A DNA stretch of 64,000 nucleotides from Dickeya poaceiphila (GTDB lineage Bacteria; Pseudomonadota; Gammaproteobacteria; Enterobacterales; Enterobacteriaceae): the NCBI RefSeq assembly GCF_007858975.2, contig NZ_CP042220.2:3906001-3970000 (forward strand), read 5' to 3'. The notes below the pieces were generated by a model. It saw only the letters and a program-made list of their open reading frames with translations, made no database searches and was not told the DNA's origin. The position numbers were made by a program, and so were the translations under genes. Of the stretch, positions 25,291 through 35,584 are shown piece by piece; within the stretch, counting starts at the first letter, position 1, and every line of letters starts with the position of its first letter.

Positions 25291-27328
25291 GTTTGTCTCG
25301 GAAAGTGTTGCACAATCCCGCCACCGCTGGCCGTCGATTCTGGCGGCATTAGATATCTACTTTCCTGCCGGGGGCCAGCACGGCCCTTGCCCTGTCTGTG
25401 GTGGAAAAGATCGCTTCCGCTTTGATGACAAGCGTGGGCGTGGCACCTGGTTCTGCAATCATTGCGGCCACGGTGATGGTCTGGATCTGGTCGCCCGTGT
25501 CAGGCGGTGTGATATCGCGGAAGCGGCCAGAGTGGTGACGGCACTAGCGTCATCAGCCAGTGAAACACCGCCCGCCAGAGAAAAGGCGGTTGATCCCCGC
25601 CCGCTGGCAGAGCGCATCAAGGCGCTGATGACAGCCACGAGCACCGGGGAAAGCCCGTATCTGAAAGCCAGAGAGCTGATGACACCGGCTATGCTGCTGA
25701 CGGCCGCACAGGCGATGACCATCGGGCGTGTCCGGTTTGGCGAAGGATCGCTACTGCTGCCGATGTTCCGCACCTCCGGTGAACTGGCAGGGGCGCAACT
25801 GATCACGCCCGGTGGTGAAAAGCGGTTGTATCCCGGCACGCAGTTGAAAGGGGCGTTTATTCCGGTCAACCACGGCCCGGAGCCGTCGAAGCTGATTATC
25901 ACCGAAGGGTATGCCACGGCGCTCACCCTGCAACAGTGCTCGTCATGCCATGTGGTGGCGGCGGTATCGGCCAATAACCTGCTGAACGTCGCGCAGGCAT
26001 TCAGGGCGCGTTATCCCCATTGCTGTCTGATTCTGGCCGGGGATAACGATATTCACCCGGATGGCGCGGCCAACACCGGCAAGCTGATGGCAGAGAAAGC
26101 GGCGCTGGCCGTTGACGGCTGGGTATCCCTGCCGCCGACCGATACCGCCTGTGACTGGGATGATTTTCGCCAGCGGCACGGCATGGATGCCACCAAAGCC
26201 GCATTCCGGCGTCAGCTTACCCGGCCTGCCGTTATCAGTCCGGCCCCGTTGCCTGACGCCGGGCAATCTCCCGTTTCGGTCTTTTCCTCCGCCCTGCCAC
26301 TGCGTAAAGGCTCGGAAGGGTTTGATACCCGACAGGATTACCTGATCAAGGGCTACCTGCCGAGCGGCGCGGTTGCCAGTGCTTACGGTGCCAGCGGGTC
26401 GTATAAATCCTTTCTGGCTGTTTCCTGGGCGTGCCATATTGCCACCGGAAAGCCGTGGGCCAACCGACCAGTCACACAGGGTGCGGTGATTTATGTGGTG
26501 GGCGAAGGCGGGATCGGCGTACCGCGCCGCATTCGGGCGTGGGAAGAAACGCTGAACGACCGTAGCCCGATTGATGCGCTCTACCGCGTTGACTGCCCGG
26601 TATTCCCGGCCAGTCCCGACAGCGTGGAGCAGGTGATCAAGGCCGCCCATGACGTGCAGGCCGCCACCGGGATGGCGGTACGGCTGATCATTCTGGATAC
26701 ACTGGCCCGCTGCTTTGGCGGTTCGGATGAAAACGCCGCTAAAGACATGGGGGCGTTTATTCAGGGTTGCGACTACATCAAGGCGGCCACGCAGGCCACG
26801 GTACTGATTATTCATCACTCCGGCAAAGATCAGGACAAAGGCGCTCGCGGCTCTAGTGCCTTCCGGGCTGCGCTAGATGTGGAGTTTAATGTGCGCCGCG
26901 AGGCCGATGGGCAGGCGCTGATCCTGACCTGCACCAAAATGAAGGACGCCGAAGAGCCGCCACGCCGGGCCTACGACCTGACGGCGGTAAATCTGTACGT
27001 GGACGATGACGGCGAGCCGATTACGTCGCTGGTTCTGCGGGATGAAGGCCGGGAGGTCCGCGATGACCCGACCGACGCTGACCCGGCGCTCAGTGGGATC
27101 ACCCGGCTGACGGATAACCATGTAGCGCTGTGGGAAGCGATCCGCTCGCGCACGGCCAGTGGCGACGGCTGCACCCGCGCACTGGTGCGTGACGACATGC
27201 GGGCGATGGGGTTTGATGTCTCCAAAAAGTTTACCCGCTGGCTGGATAAACTCGTCAAGGATGACCTGATCGCGCTGGATGGTGAAAACATCGTGCCATT
27301 ATCAAAACGCGGTAACGTGGGGGAATAA
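25283..27328 (+). CDS. primase-helicase replication protein (P4 alpha/RepA-like)
   Basis: A 681-residue protein from ATG 25283. Domains in order: a P4-type zinc-binding primase motif (CPVCGGKDRFRFDDKRG, WFCNHCGHG, residues ~30-65), a Toprim domain (LIITEGYATALTLQQ, LAGDNDIHPDG, ~190-290), then a RepA-type hexameric helicase ATPase (GASGSYKSFLAVSWACHIATG, the P-loop with GSYKS, ~360-400; IILDTLARCFGG Walker B; LIIHHSGKDQDKGARGSSAF). It would start replication of the element. The following 27329-27551 holds no gene. Confidence 0.92.
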   Translation: MSKFVSESVAQSRHRWPSILAALDIYFPAGGQHGPCPVCGGKDRFRFDDKRGRGTWFCNHCGHGDGLDLVARVRRCDIAEAARVVTALASSASETPPAREKAVDPRPLAERIKALMTATSTGESPYLKARELMTPAMLLTAAQAMTIGRVRFGEGSLLLPMFRTSGELAGAQLITPGGEKRLYPGTQLKGAFIPVNHGPEPSKLIITEGYATALTLQQCSSCHVVAAVSANNLLNVAQAFRARYPHCCLILAGDNDIHPDGAANTGKLMAEKAALAVDGWVSLPPTDTACDWDDFRQRHGMDATKAAFRRQLTRPAVISPAPLPDAGQSPVSVFSSALPLRKGSEGFDTRQDYLIKGYLPSGAVASAYGASGSYKSFLAVSWACHIATGKPWANRPVTQGAVIYVVGEGGIGVPRRIRAWEETLNDRSPIDALYRVDCPVFPASPDSVEQVIKAAHDVQAATGMAVRLIILDTLARCFGGSDENAAKDMGAFIQGCDYIKAATQATVLIIHHSGKDQDKGARGSSAFRAALDVEFNVRREADGQALILTCTKMKDAEEPPRRAYDLTAVNLYVDDDGEPITSLVLRDEGREVRDDPTDADPALSGITRLTDNHVALWEAIRSRTASGDGCTRALVRDDMRAMGFDVSKKFTRWLDKLVKDDLIALDGENIVPLSKRGNVGE

Positions 27329-27551
27329 ACGGGGGAAATGTGGGGGGCACCGGGTATCAGGCTATGGTATCCGGCGGCTTCCCCCACTTCCCGGATGCCT
27401 ATATACCCTAAGTGGGGGAGAATAATTAACTTACTGTATATCAATGATTTGTTGTTTTCCCTCTGTCATCCGGCGGGGGAAGCGTATTACACGGTAAAGT
27501 GGGGGCAAGGTGGGGGCGTCAGCACAGAAAACCGCTTTACCAGCATGAACG

Positions 27552-27818
27552 CTATTTACCCCTTTCCTGCCTGATACGGCGTTTTCTGTCAATCAATGTA
27601 CCTGCTTCATCAAAATAGCGGCTGGGCCAGATTTCAGCGGGATGTTTGTCCAGCGCGGTGGCAACCAGCCATTCCCCCTTCGGCCAGGGACGTACCAGCA
27701 CATTCGCCAGTGTGGAAGAACTGAGTCCCGCAGAACGGGATAGCGCGGCCAGCGTGGTGCCTTTCTTGCGCAAGCCGGCGATGATATCCGCCTGATGCCA
27801 GTCGTTATACGTTGTCAT
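27552..27818 (-). CDS. Ner/Nlp-family DNA-binding protein
   Basis: An 88-residue protein with a helix-turn-helix (IIAGLRKKGTTLAALSRSAG, then LSSSTLANVL) followed by WPKGEWLVATALDKHPAEIWPSRY, the diagnostic Ner/SfsB-type segment. In phages such proteins repress early promoters. It is convergent with the primase gene and probably controls the module. Intact. Confidence 0.88.
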   Translation of the reverse strand: MTTYNDWHQADIIAGLRKKGTTLAALSRSAGLSSSTLANVLVRPWPKGEWLVATALDKHPAEIWPSRYFDEAGTLIDRKRRIRQERGK

Positions 27819-27916
27819 ACCTTCTTCCTTATTTATTAAGATGTCAGGTAACTATACGTACTAATTCTTCCGCATTTACTAAGAGTTACTTAGTGGTATG
27901 AAAGCCGGTTTTTATC

Positions 27917-28129
27917 GAGCGCTTAGGCATTCTTGCCGGGATAGACGAAGCGACAGCCAGCGCTCGCATGAATCAATATGAGCGTGGGATTCACACGCCA
28001 GATTTTGAGCTGGCGCGCCGACTGGCTGCTGTGCTGCATGTTCCTGCCTGTTATTTTTATACGGTGGAAGAGGATTTGGCAGAAATGATCCTGTCGTTTT
28101 ACGACACGAAGGAAAATCCATCCTCATAG
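27917..28129 (+). pseudogene. XRE-family regulator, 5'-truncated
   Basis: The frame ERLGILAGIDEATASARM ... TPDFELARRLAAVL ... is the C-terminal two-thirds of an island-type Cro/C1 HTH repressor, but the first helix is missing. An ATG at 27898 is out of frame by one base (a run of five T instead of four). Not functional as it stands. Confidence 0.75.
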
Positions 28130-28238
28130 TGCCACGGAGCGCCCGTCCCCTCCCCAAAAAGGGGGCGGGCGCGTTATAGATAAACAACCGCTAAATGAAA
28201 GTACCATTAGATACATCTGATGCATTTATAATGCTTGT

Positions 28239-29222
28239 CTATTCTTTAAACCACTTAGGCATATCCGATTGGCTTACAAGTACACGAGTAAATGAATCCT
28301 GCCCTTCATCATCTTTAGTACACTTAATCTCCTCAAATCCCCATTGTCCCTCTCGATTGGAAAAATAAACATTATATTTTTCAGTATTAAATCCAAAATA
28401 CCGCTCTCTTGGATCACTAATATTCAAGTGACCACAGGTTGCAAAAGATCGCCACTCACTACTTGTTGTCCAATCAAGAAATAAAACTATCGAATTATTT
28501 GCCCAGCGTGATGCTCCATTTAGTAGCATAGCTGTAAGCATTAACACCCCAAAGAACACCATTAATCGATGCGTGGTCAATTCTTTCGATATAAGAATAA
28601 AAATAATATATGATATCGGTTGTAAAACCATAAAAAAATAAATAATAAAAAAATCCAACTTCCACCAGAATGCAAGTAAAGGAGAAGTACTTAAATCCAT
28701 ATTACTAGCCTGCAAGAAATAACTTTCCGCATAAGCAGCCGTAATAAAATACAGCAATGATACCCCACCAAAAAACAAAGACTTAACTTTAATAATGACT
28801 TTATTTCCATCGCGTTCAAGAGCGTAGAAAGTGAGAGCACCACTAACTATAACAAATATCGCAAAAGGTAACATCAGCCATCTTGCTATCACAATAAAAC
28901 CGACGTTAATAAAAAAAATAGACAATGAAAAAACCACCCAGGATAGTAATGATACTATAGCTGATATTTTTTCATAATTACCACCTTCAAGACGAGAGTG
29001 AAAATCAACCACCTCCCGAACATTTTTTCTAAAAAAAACAAAAGAAACCAAAGTAAGAATAAGAAAAAATACACATATTGATTTTTTAAAGGGAAAGTCT
29101 TTTGCAGTAAAAAAAACATTTCCAACAAGAAAAATAAAAATCATGATATACAATGGATATTTATTTATTTTATCAAAAATCATGATATACAATGGGCATT
29201 TCTTTATTTTATCAAAAATCAT
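28239..29222 (-). CDS. multi-pass membrane protein of unknown function
   Basis: A 327-residue, Phe/Ile-rich protein with about eight predicted TM segments (for example residues 25-38, 45-65, 90-110, 115-135, 150-170, 185-215, 225-245). The C-terminal ~70 residues are hydrophilic with Trp and Cys (WRSFATCGHLNISDPRERY). ATG 29222 follows a GGGAG site. The N terminus contains a 13-residue tandem duplication. Strongly AT-rich. I recognise no family. Its place next to the integrase makes it cargo of element 3; a defence or envelope role is only a guess. Confidence 0.75.
   Translation of the reverse strand: MIFDKIKKCPLYIMIFDKINKYPLYIMIFIFLVGNVFFTAKDFPFKKSICVFFLILTLVSFVFFRKNVREVVDFHSRLEGGNYEKISAIVSLLSWVVFSLSIFFINVGFIVIARWLMLPFAIFVIVSGALTFYALERDGNKVIIKVKSLFFGGVSLLYFITAAYAESYFLQASNMDLSTSPLLAFWWKLDFFIIYFFMVLQPISYIIFILISKELTTHRLMVFFGVLMLTAMLLNGASRWANNSIVLFLDWTTSSEWRSFATCGHLNISDPRERYFGFNTEKYNVYFSNREGQWGFEEIKCTKDDEGQDSFTRVLVSQSDMPKWFKE
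29139..29216. repeat. 39-bp tandem duplication in the membrane-protein 5' end
   Basis: Two 39-bp units (29139-29177 and 29178-29216), in frame, giving MIFDKIKKCPLYI then MIFDKINKYPLYI. Each unit has its own in-frame ATG, but only the outermost has a good ribosome site. Confidence 0.9.
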
Positions 29223-29267
29223 ATATCTCCCTTATATTATTAGGAAAGTAAGTCACACTTAAAAATG

Positions 29268-30524
29268 CTACTTATCTCTAAACTCATACGGCACAACATG
29301 CTCTTCCCGGTTAGCATCCAGATAATCCGCCCACCATTGCAGCATCAGCTTGCGCTCTTCAAGATGTTCGGCTTTGTGGATATACGCAGCACGGACGCCA
29401 TTGCGCTCCTGATGGCTCATTTGCCGCTCTACGGCATCCCGCGACCACTGACCAGACTCAACTAACGCGCTACAGGCCATAGTACGGAAGCCGTGTCCGC
29501 ATACTTCGGTGGTAGTGTCATAGCCCATTGTTCGCAATGCACTGTTGATGGTGTTTTCACTCATCGGTTTGGTTGGTCGGTGGTCGCCGGGGAAGACCAG
29601 TTCGTGAGCGCCGCTGATAGCCTTAATCTCTTCCAGCAGTGCTAAAGCCTGTCGGGATAACGGCACCAGATGTTCGGAGCGCATCTTTGCGCCACGCTGT
29701 GAGTGTTTCACTCCGGGAATAGCTTCACGTTCGGGCGGTATCGTCCACATCGCGCGTTTAAAGTCGATTTCCGGCCAACGGGCAAAGCGTAGCTCACTGG
29801 AACGGATAAAAACGCACAGGGTAAGTTTTAAGGCCAGCCGGGTTAACGCTCTCCCTTTGTAGCGTTCAATCCGTGCCAGAAAGTCAGGCAGTTTATCGAG
29901 CTTCAAGGCTGGCCGATGCGTCGCCTTTGGCGCAGCTATCGCCCCGGTGAGATCTTGCGCCGGGTTACGCTCGATCAGGTCATTTTGTACCGCGTAACGC
30001 ATGATGTCGGTAACGCGCTGGCGTAACCGCGACGCCAAATCAAGATGGCCGTTTTGCTCCACGGCTTTAAGCGGTTCAAGCAGGTCTTTGGTTTTCAGGT
30101 CGGCAATGTGGCGCTGGCCGATGGCAGGCAGAATATTACGTTCCATGTCACGCCATACCCGTCCAGCGTGCGTTTGTGACCATCGGTTTTGGCTGATGTT
30201 TCGGTGCCAGTCCTTTGCCACCTTTTCAAAGGTGTTCAGCGCATCCTGTGCCTGTTCTTTCTCTTCTTCCCGCTTTTCCGTTGGGTGGATGCCTTCTGAC
30301 AGCAGTAATCGCACCTCGTCGCGTTTCTCTCTGGCCTTCGCCAGCGAAATCAGCGGATAAGCACCGAACGCAATCCGGCTTTCCTTACCGTCAAAACGGT
30401 ACTTGAGATACCAGCGCTTAGAACCGTTAGGGCTCACCAAAAGGTACAGGCCATGTGCATCTGCGAGCTTATAGGCTTTCTCGCGGGGCTTAGCGGTACG
30501 AGCAACAACGTCAGTCAGGGCCAT
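29268..30524 (-). CDS. P4-type tyrosine integrase, intact
   Basis: A 418-residue integrase of normal family length: DUF4102 N-terminal arm-binding domain (MALTDVVARTAKPREKAYKL), SAM-like core domain and the catalytic domain with Arg in RSSELRFARW, HGFRTMACSAL (HxxR), and Tyr in RAAYIHKAEHL. It points away from leuX with its start 220 bp from the tRNA 3' end, the standard layout for leuX/P4 islands. The two remnants at 10765 and 15294 are relatives, so the locus has been hit repeatedly. It probably catalyses integration and, with the AlpA-type protein, excision. Confidence 0.95.
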   Translation of the reverse strand: MALTDVVARTAKPREKAYKLADAHGLYLLVSPNGSKRWYLKYRFDGKESRIAFGAYPLISLAKAREKRDEVRLLLSEGIHPTEKREEEKEQAQDALNTFEKVAKDWHRNISQNRWSQTHAGRVWRDMERNILPAIGQRHIADLKTKDLLEPLKAVEQNGHLDLASRLRQRVTDIMRYAVQNDLIERNPAQDLTGAIAAPKATHRPALKLDKLPDFLARIERYKGRALTRLALKLTLCVFIRSSELRFARWPEIDFKRAMWTIPPEREAIPGVKHSQRGAKMRSEHLVPLSRQALALLEEIKAISGAHELVFPGDHRPTKPMSENTINSALRTMGYDTTTEVCGHGFRTMACSALVESGQWSRDAVERQMSHQERNGVRAAYIHKAEHLEERKLMLQWWADYLDANREEHVVPYEFRDK

Positions 30525-30703
30525 AATTGGGGGTCAACTCATAATCGAAGCGAATTGACCCTTATCTTGACCCCCAAATAATCTGGATGTCAACGGATGC
30601 AAAAAGACCGCTGTGGAAAAAACGCACAATCCACACAGGCAATAAAATCAAATTAAATCGTTATTTAACAATGATATATGGAAGTCAGTGGACAATGGCG
30701 GAC

Positions 30704-30728
30704 ACAAAAAAAGCCACCCGAAGGTGGC
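30704..30728 (-). terminator. terminator of leuX
   Basis: AAGCCACC-CGAA-GGTGGCTT (30711-30728) followed on the minus strand by a T-run, 16 nt after the tRNA 3' end. Confidence 0.8.
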
Positions 30729-30743
30729 TTGATTTTTGAATTT

Positions 30744-30828
30744 TGGTGCCGAAGGCCGGACTCGAACCGGCACGTATTTCTACGGTTGATTTTGAATCAA
30801 CTGCGTCTACCGATTTCGCCACTTCGGC
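30744..30828 (-). tRNA. leuX: tRNA-Leu (anticodon CAA)
   Basis: An 85-nt class II tRNA beginning GCCGAAGTGGCG and ending GGCACCA with encoded CCA. The anticodon loop TTCAAAA gives CAA, which reads UUG. As far as I can recall it is the same as E. coli leuX. The T-arm/acceptor 3' half (CGAAGGCCGGACTCG on the plus strand, 30750-30764) is duplicated at 11435 and 17810, marking it as the integration site. The insertion keeps the tRNA intact. Confidence 0.97.
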
Positions 30829-31002
30829 ACGAAGTAGTACTTTGCGGAAAACGAGGTGGATTATACCTTGGTGTCGGCTCGGCGCAACCCCAATACGTCA
30901 ACTGACGTTGCAAGCGCTGAAAAAATCGCCGTTACTGCAGTTTCAACGTGTTAATACGTTGCTGTGATGACATTTTTACTGGGCAGGCAGCGTAACGCAG
31001 AT

Positions 31003-31034
31003 AAAAAACAGGCGAGCCGCAGCCCGCCTGTTTT
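31003..31034 (-). terminator. terminator of lptFG
   Basis: AAAACAGGCG and CGCCTGTTTT form a stem around a 10-nt loop, followed on the minus strand by more T residues. It lies just past the lptG stop. Confidence 0.8.
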
Positions 31035-31046
31035 GGAAAAGATGAA

Positions 31047-32117
31047 TCAGCGACGTTTCATCAGCAGCATGATGCTGATAAACAGGAACAACGCGCTTGG
31101 CAACAGAGCACCCAACACCGGCGGCATGTGATACACCAGACTGAGAGGCCCAAAAATCTGATCCAGTACGTAAAAAAGAAAACCAAAGCTGATGCCGATG
31201 ACAATCCGCATCCCCGCAGGCACGCTACGCAGTGGGCCAAAAATGAACGACAACGCCATTAGCATCATTACGGCCACAGACAGCGGCGCAAATAGTTTAC
31301 TCCACATGTTCAGTTGATAACGGCTCGCTTCCTGACCGCTCTGGTGTAAATAGTTGATATAATCGAATAAACCACGAATCGATAATGCATCCGGATCCAG
31401 CGTCACCACGCCAAGCTTGTCCGGCGTCAGGTTGGTTTTCCACTCCCCGCTCACCGTCTGGCTGCCGCTAATTTGCTTGCTGTCGCGCAGGTCAGATTCT
31501 TCTACCTGAGACAGTTTCCAGGCGCCATTCTCATACACTGCTGACGACGCATAGCGTATCGACAGCAGTTTGCTCTGTTTGTCGAAGTGGTAGATATTGA
31601 TCCCAGCCAGTTCATTGTCCCCGACCACCCGCTGAATATAGACAAAATCATTACCGTCTTTGGCCCATAATCCGCCCTGGGTTGATAACATCGAGCCGCC
31701 GTACATCATTTGTGAACGGTAATTGCGGGCCATCTGTTCCCCTGCGGGCGCCACCCATTCGCCGATAGCCATGGTCAGCAATACCAGCGGAATAGCGGTT
31801 TTCATCACGGCGGACGCAATCTGCAAACGGGTAAAGCCGGAAGCCTGCATCACCACCAGTTCACTACGGGTAGCCAATGTGCCAAGCCCAAGCAACGCTC
31901 CCAGCAACGCCGCCATCGGGAAGAAAATTTCAATGTCTTTCGGTACGCTGAGCAAAGTGAACACCCCGGCGCCCATCACCGAGTAACCGCCTTGTCCAAC
32001 CTTGCGTAGCTGATCGACAAACTTAATGATGCCGGAGAGCGACACCAGCATGAACAACGTCATCATGATGGTGTTGAAAATGGTTTTACCGATATAGCGG
32101 TCCAGTACGCGAAACAT
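31047..32117 (-). CDS. lptG: LPS export ABC transporter permease LptG
   Basis: A 356-residue inner-membrane protein with six TM helices flanking a periplasmic beta-jellyroll (residues ~130-260). The start MFRVLDRYIGKTIFNTIMM and the end LLPSALFLFISIMLLMKRR match LptG. With LptF and the LptB ATPase it extracts LPS from the inner membrane into the LptC-A-D bridge. It is 1 nt after lptF and essential. The C terminus lies right next to leuX. Confidence 0.97.
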   Translation of the reverse strand: MFRVLDRYIGKTIFNTIMMTLFMLVSLSGIIKFVDQLRKVGQGGYSVMGAGVFTLLSVPKDIEIFFPMAALLGALLGLGTLATRSELVVMQASGFTRLQIASAVMKTAIPLVLLTMAIGEWVAPAGEQMARNYRSQMMYGGSMLSTQGGLWAKDGNDFVYIQRVVGDNELAGINIYHFDKQSKLLSIRYASSAVYENGAWKLSQVEESDLRDSKQISGSQTVSGEWKTNLTPDKLGVVTLDPDALSIRGLFDYINYLHQSGQEASRYQLNMWSKLFAPLSVAVMMLMALSFIFGPLRSVPAGMRIVIGISFGFLFYVLDQIFGPLSLVYHMPPVLGALLPSALFLFISIMLLMKRR

Positions 32118-32118
32118 A

Positions 32119-33219
32119 TCAGGCCGCTCCTTTTACTTTCAGGTTGGCGCGCATTTTACGCGCCGGCACGCTATCCCACAGATTCAGGATGGCGGCAAGC
32201 GCAAGATAGGCAAAATTGGTTAACCACATCCATACCAGCGGGTCAAGCTTACCTTTGCCGGCGTTGGAGCGCAGCGAACTCTGCAACAGGAAGAACACCA
32301 GATACAACAGCATGGCTGGCAACATACTTAGCACGCGGCCCTGACGCGGGTTAACCACACTCAGCGGCACCACCATCATCGCCATCACCAACACAGACAG
32401 AATCAGCGTCAGCCGCCAGTGAAACTCAGCTCTGGCGGCAATATCCGACGAACGCCACAGTGTTTTCATATCCATCTGATCAACGTTGTTCGGATCGATC
32501 GCAACCGGCTGGTAACCAATAATCGCCTGATAATCGATGAAATCAGTGATGCGGAAATCGCGCAGCATCGCCGTCCCTTCATAGCGCGTGCCTTTGTTCA
32601 GCGTCACCACCTGAGAGCCGTCGCTGCGTGCTGCAACCGTACCGCTCTCGGCCACCACCACCGATGGGCGTGAGTTCTCGCGCGGGTGCAGTTGCGCCAG
32701 AAACACCCGTTCAAAATCACTGCCGTTCGCCTTGCCGACAAACAGCACCGAGTTACCGTCCTGCGTTTGCTGGAACTGGCCTTCCGCCAGCGACGCTATG
32801 CCAGGGTTGGCGCGTGCTTCCGCCAGCACTTCGTCCTGATGCCGCGACGACCAGGGGCTAAGCCACAACACATTGGCGGTGGCGAGTGAAGCAGTCAGCA
32901 GCGACAGCAGCAATGCAGCCTTTAGCAATACCCCTCTACTCAAACCGCAGGCGTGCATCACGGTGATTTCACTTTCGGCGTAAAGGCGCCCAAAGGTCAT
33001 CAGCAAGCCAAGAAACAGACTCAGCGGCAGAATCAACTGCGCCATCTGAGGCACTCCCAGCCCCAACAGGGACAACACCAGGTTCGTCGGGATATCGCCG
33101 TCCACGGCAGCCCCCAGTATCCTCACCAGTTTCTGAGAGAAAAAAATCAGCAACAGGATAAACAAGATGGCCACCTGGCTCTTGAAGGTTTCCCGTATCA
33201 GGTATCGAATGATGATCAC
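32119..33219 (-). CDS. lptF: LPS export ABC transporter permease LptF
   Basis: 366 residues, beginning MIIIRYLIRETFKSQVAILF as in enterobacterial LptF, with six TM helices and a periplasmic domain (SRHQDEVLAEARANPG region). Partner of LptG in LptB2FG. It is transcribed divergently from pepA, as in E. coli. Confidence 0.97.
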   Translation of the reverse strand: MIIIRYLIRETFKSQVAILFILLLIFFSQKLVRILGAAVDGDIPTNLVLSLLGLGVPQMAQLILPLSLFLGLLMTFGRLYAESEITVMHACGLSRGVLLKAALLLSLLTASLATANVLWLSPWSSRHQDEVLAEARANPGIASLAEGQFQQTQDGNSVLFVGKANGSDFERVFLAQLHPRENSRPSVVVAESGTVAARSDGSQVVTLNKGTRYEGTAMLRDFRITDFIDYQAIIGYQPVAIDPNNVDQMDMKTLWRSSDIAARAEFHWRLTLILSVLVMAMMVVPLSVVNPRQGRVLSMLPAMLLYLVFFLLQSSLRSNAGKGKLDPLVWMWLTNFAYLALAAILNLWDSVPARKMRANLKVKGAA

Positions 33220-33369
33220 GCTTAATTACGCCTGTGAAAACTTGTATTTTTGCAGGAAAGCCGATAGTTTTTTCGCTAACTCGCCATTTACACTCATTTA
33301 TGGCAACCTTCGTAGCTAACGCGTTATTAAAGCATCCCTGTTTGTGGGATGTTTATCAGAACCTGCTGA

Positions 33370-35010
<1,641 letters not shown>

Positions 35011-35060
35011 TCATCGGCAATCGCCGCCAGCCGGCGGCGTATTCATCCCCTTCCGGCCTG

Positions 35061-35090
35061 ATCCCCGCGCTTGCGGGGATTTGTTATTCT
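35061..35090 (+). terminator. terminator after pepA
   Basis: ATCCCCGC-GCTT-GCGGGGAT (35061-35080) followed by TTGTTATTCT. The weak T-tract suggests partial read-through into holC. Confidence 0.6.
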
Positions 35091-35121
35091 GTCTGTGACC
35101 CTCATTGGTATGCGGAGCGCC

Positions 35122-35571
35122 ATGAAAAACGCGACCTTTTATCTCATAGAGAGCGACCGCACCAGCGGCGAACTGAATGCCTGTGAAGCGCTAGCCTGCG
35201 ACCTGGCAGCAGCGCGCTGGCGTGCTGGTCAGCGTGTGCTGATCGCCTGCGAGAACGAGCAACAGGCATTAAAGCTGGACGAAGCGCTGTGGCAACGCGA
35301 ACCGCACGCATTCGTACCGCACAATCTGGCGGGAGAAGGACCACGGCAAGGCGCGCCAGTGGAGCTGGCATGGCCGCAGAAACGCGGCAATGCACCGCGC
35401 GACCTGTTGATAAGCTTAATGCCGCAGTTCGCAGATTTTGCCACTGCTTTCCATGAAGTGATAGACTTCGTCCCTTACGACGAATCTCTGAAACAGTTGG
35501 CGCGCGACCGCTACAAAGCCTATCGCAGCGTCGGCTTCCAATTGACCACGGCGACGCCGCCAACTCACTGA
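35122..35571 (+). CDS. holC: DNA polymerase III chi subunit
   Basis: 149 residues ([13 protein letters not shown] start), the usual HolC length. Chi joins psi in the clamp-loader complex and binds SSB, linking polymerase III to single-stranded DNA. The C-terminal core [20 protein letters not shown] with the RDRYKAYR segment matches. It lies between pepA and valS as in E. coli, 13 nt before valS. Confidence 0.95.
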   Translation: MKNATFYLIESDRTSGELNACEALACDLAAARWRAGQRVLIACENEQQALKLDEALWQREPHAFVPHNLAGEGPRQGAPVELAWPQKRGNAPRDLLISLMPQFADFATAFHEVIDFVPYDESLKQLARDRYKAYRSVGFQLTTATPPTH

Positions 35572-35584
35572 CTTTTTGAGCATA

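Larger units (their letters stand above)
17810..30764. mobile_element. integrative element 3 at leuX, intact integrase
   Basis: About 13 kb bounded by 15-bp identical att sites at 17810 and within leuX. It carries the IetAS-type pair at the left end, a decayed HigBA pair, a P4-like replication module, a membrane protein and, next to leuX, an intact P4-type integrase. Of the three tandem elements it is the only one that could still be mobile. No excisionase besides the AlpA-type protein is seen. Confidence 0.75.
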
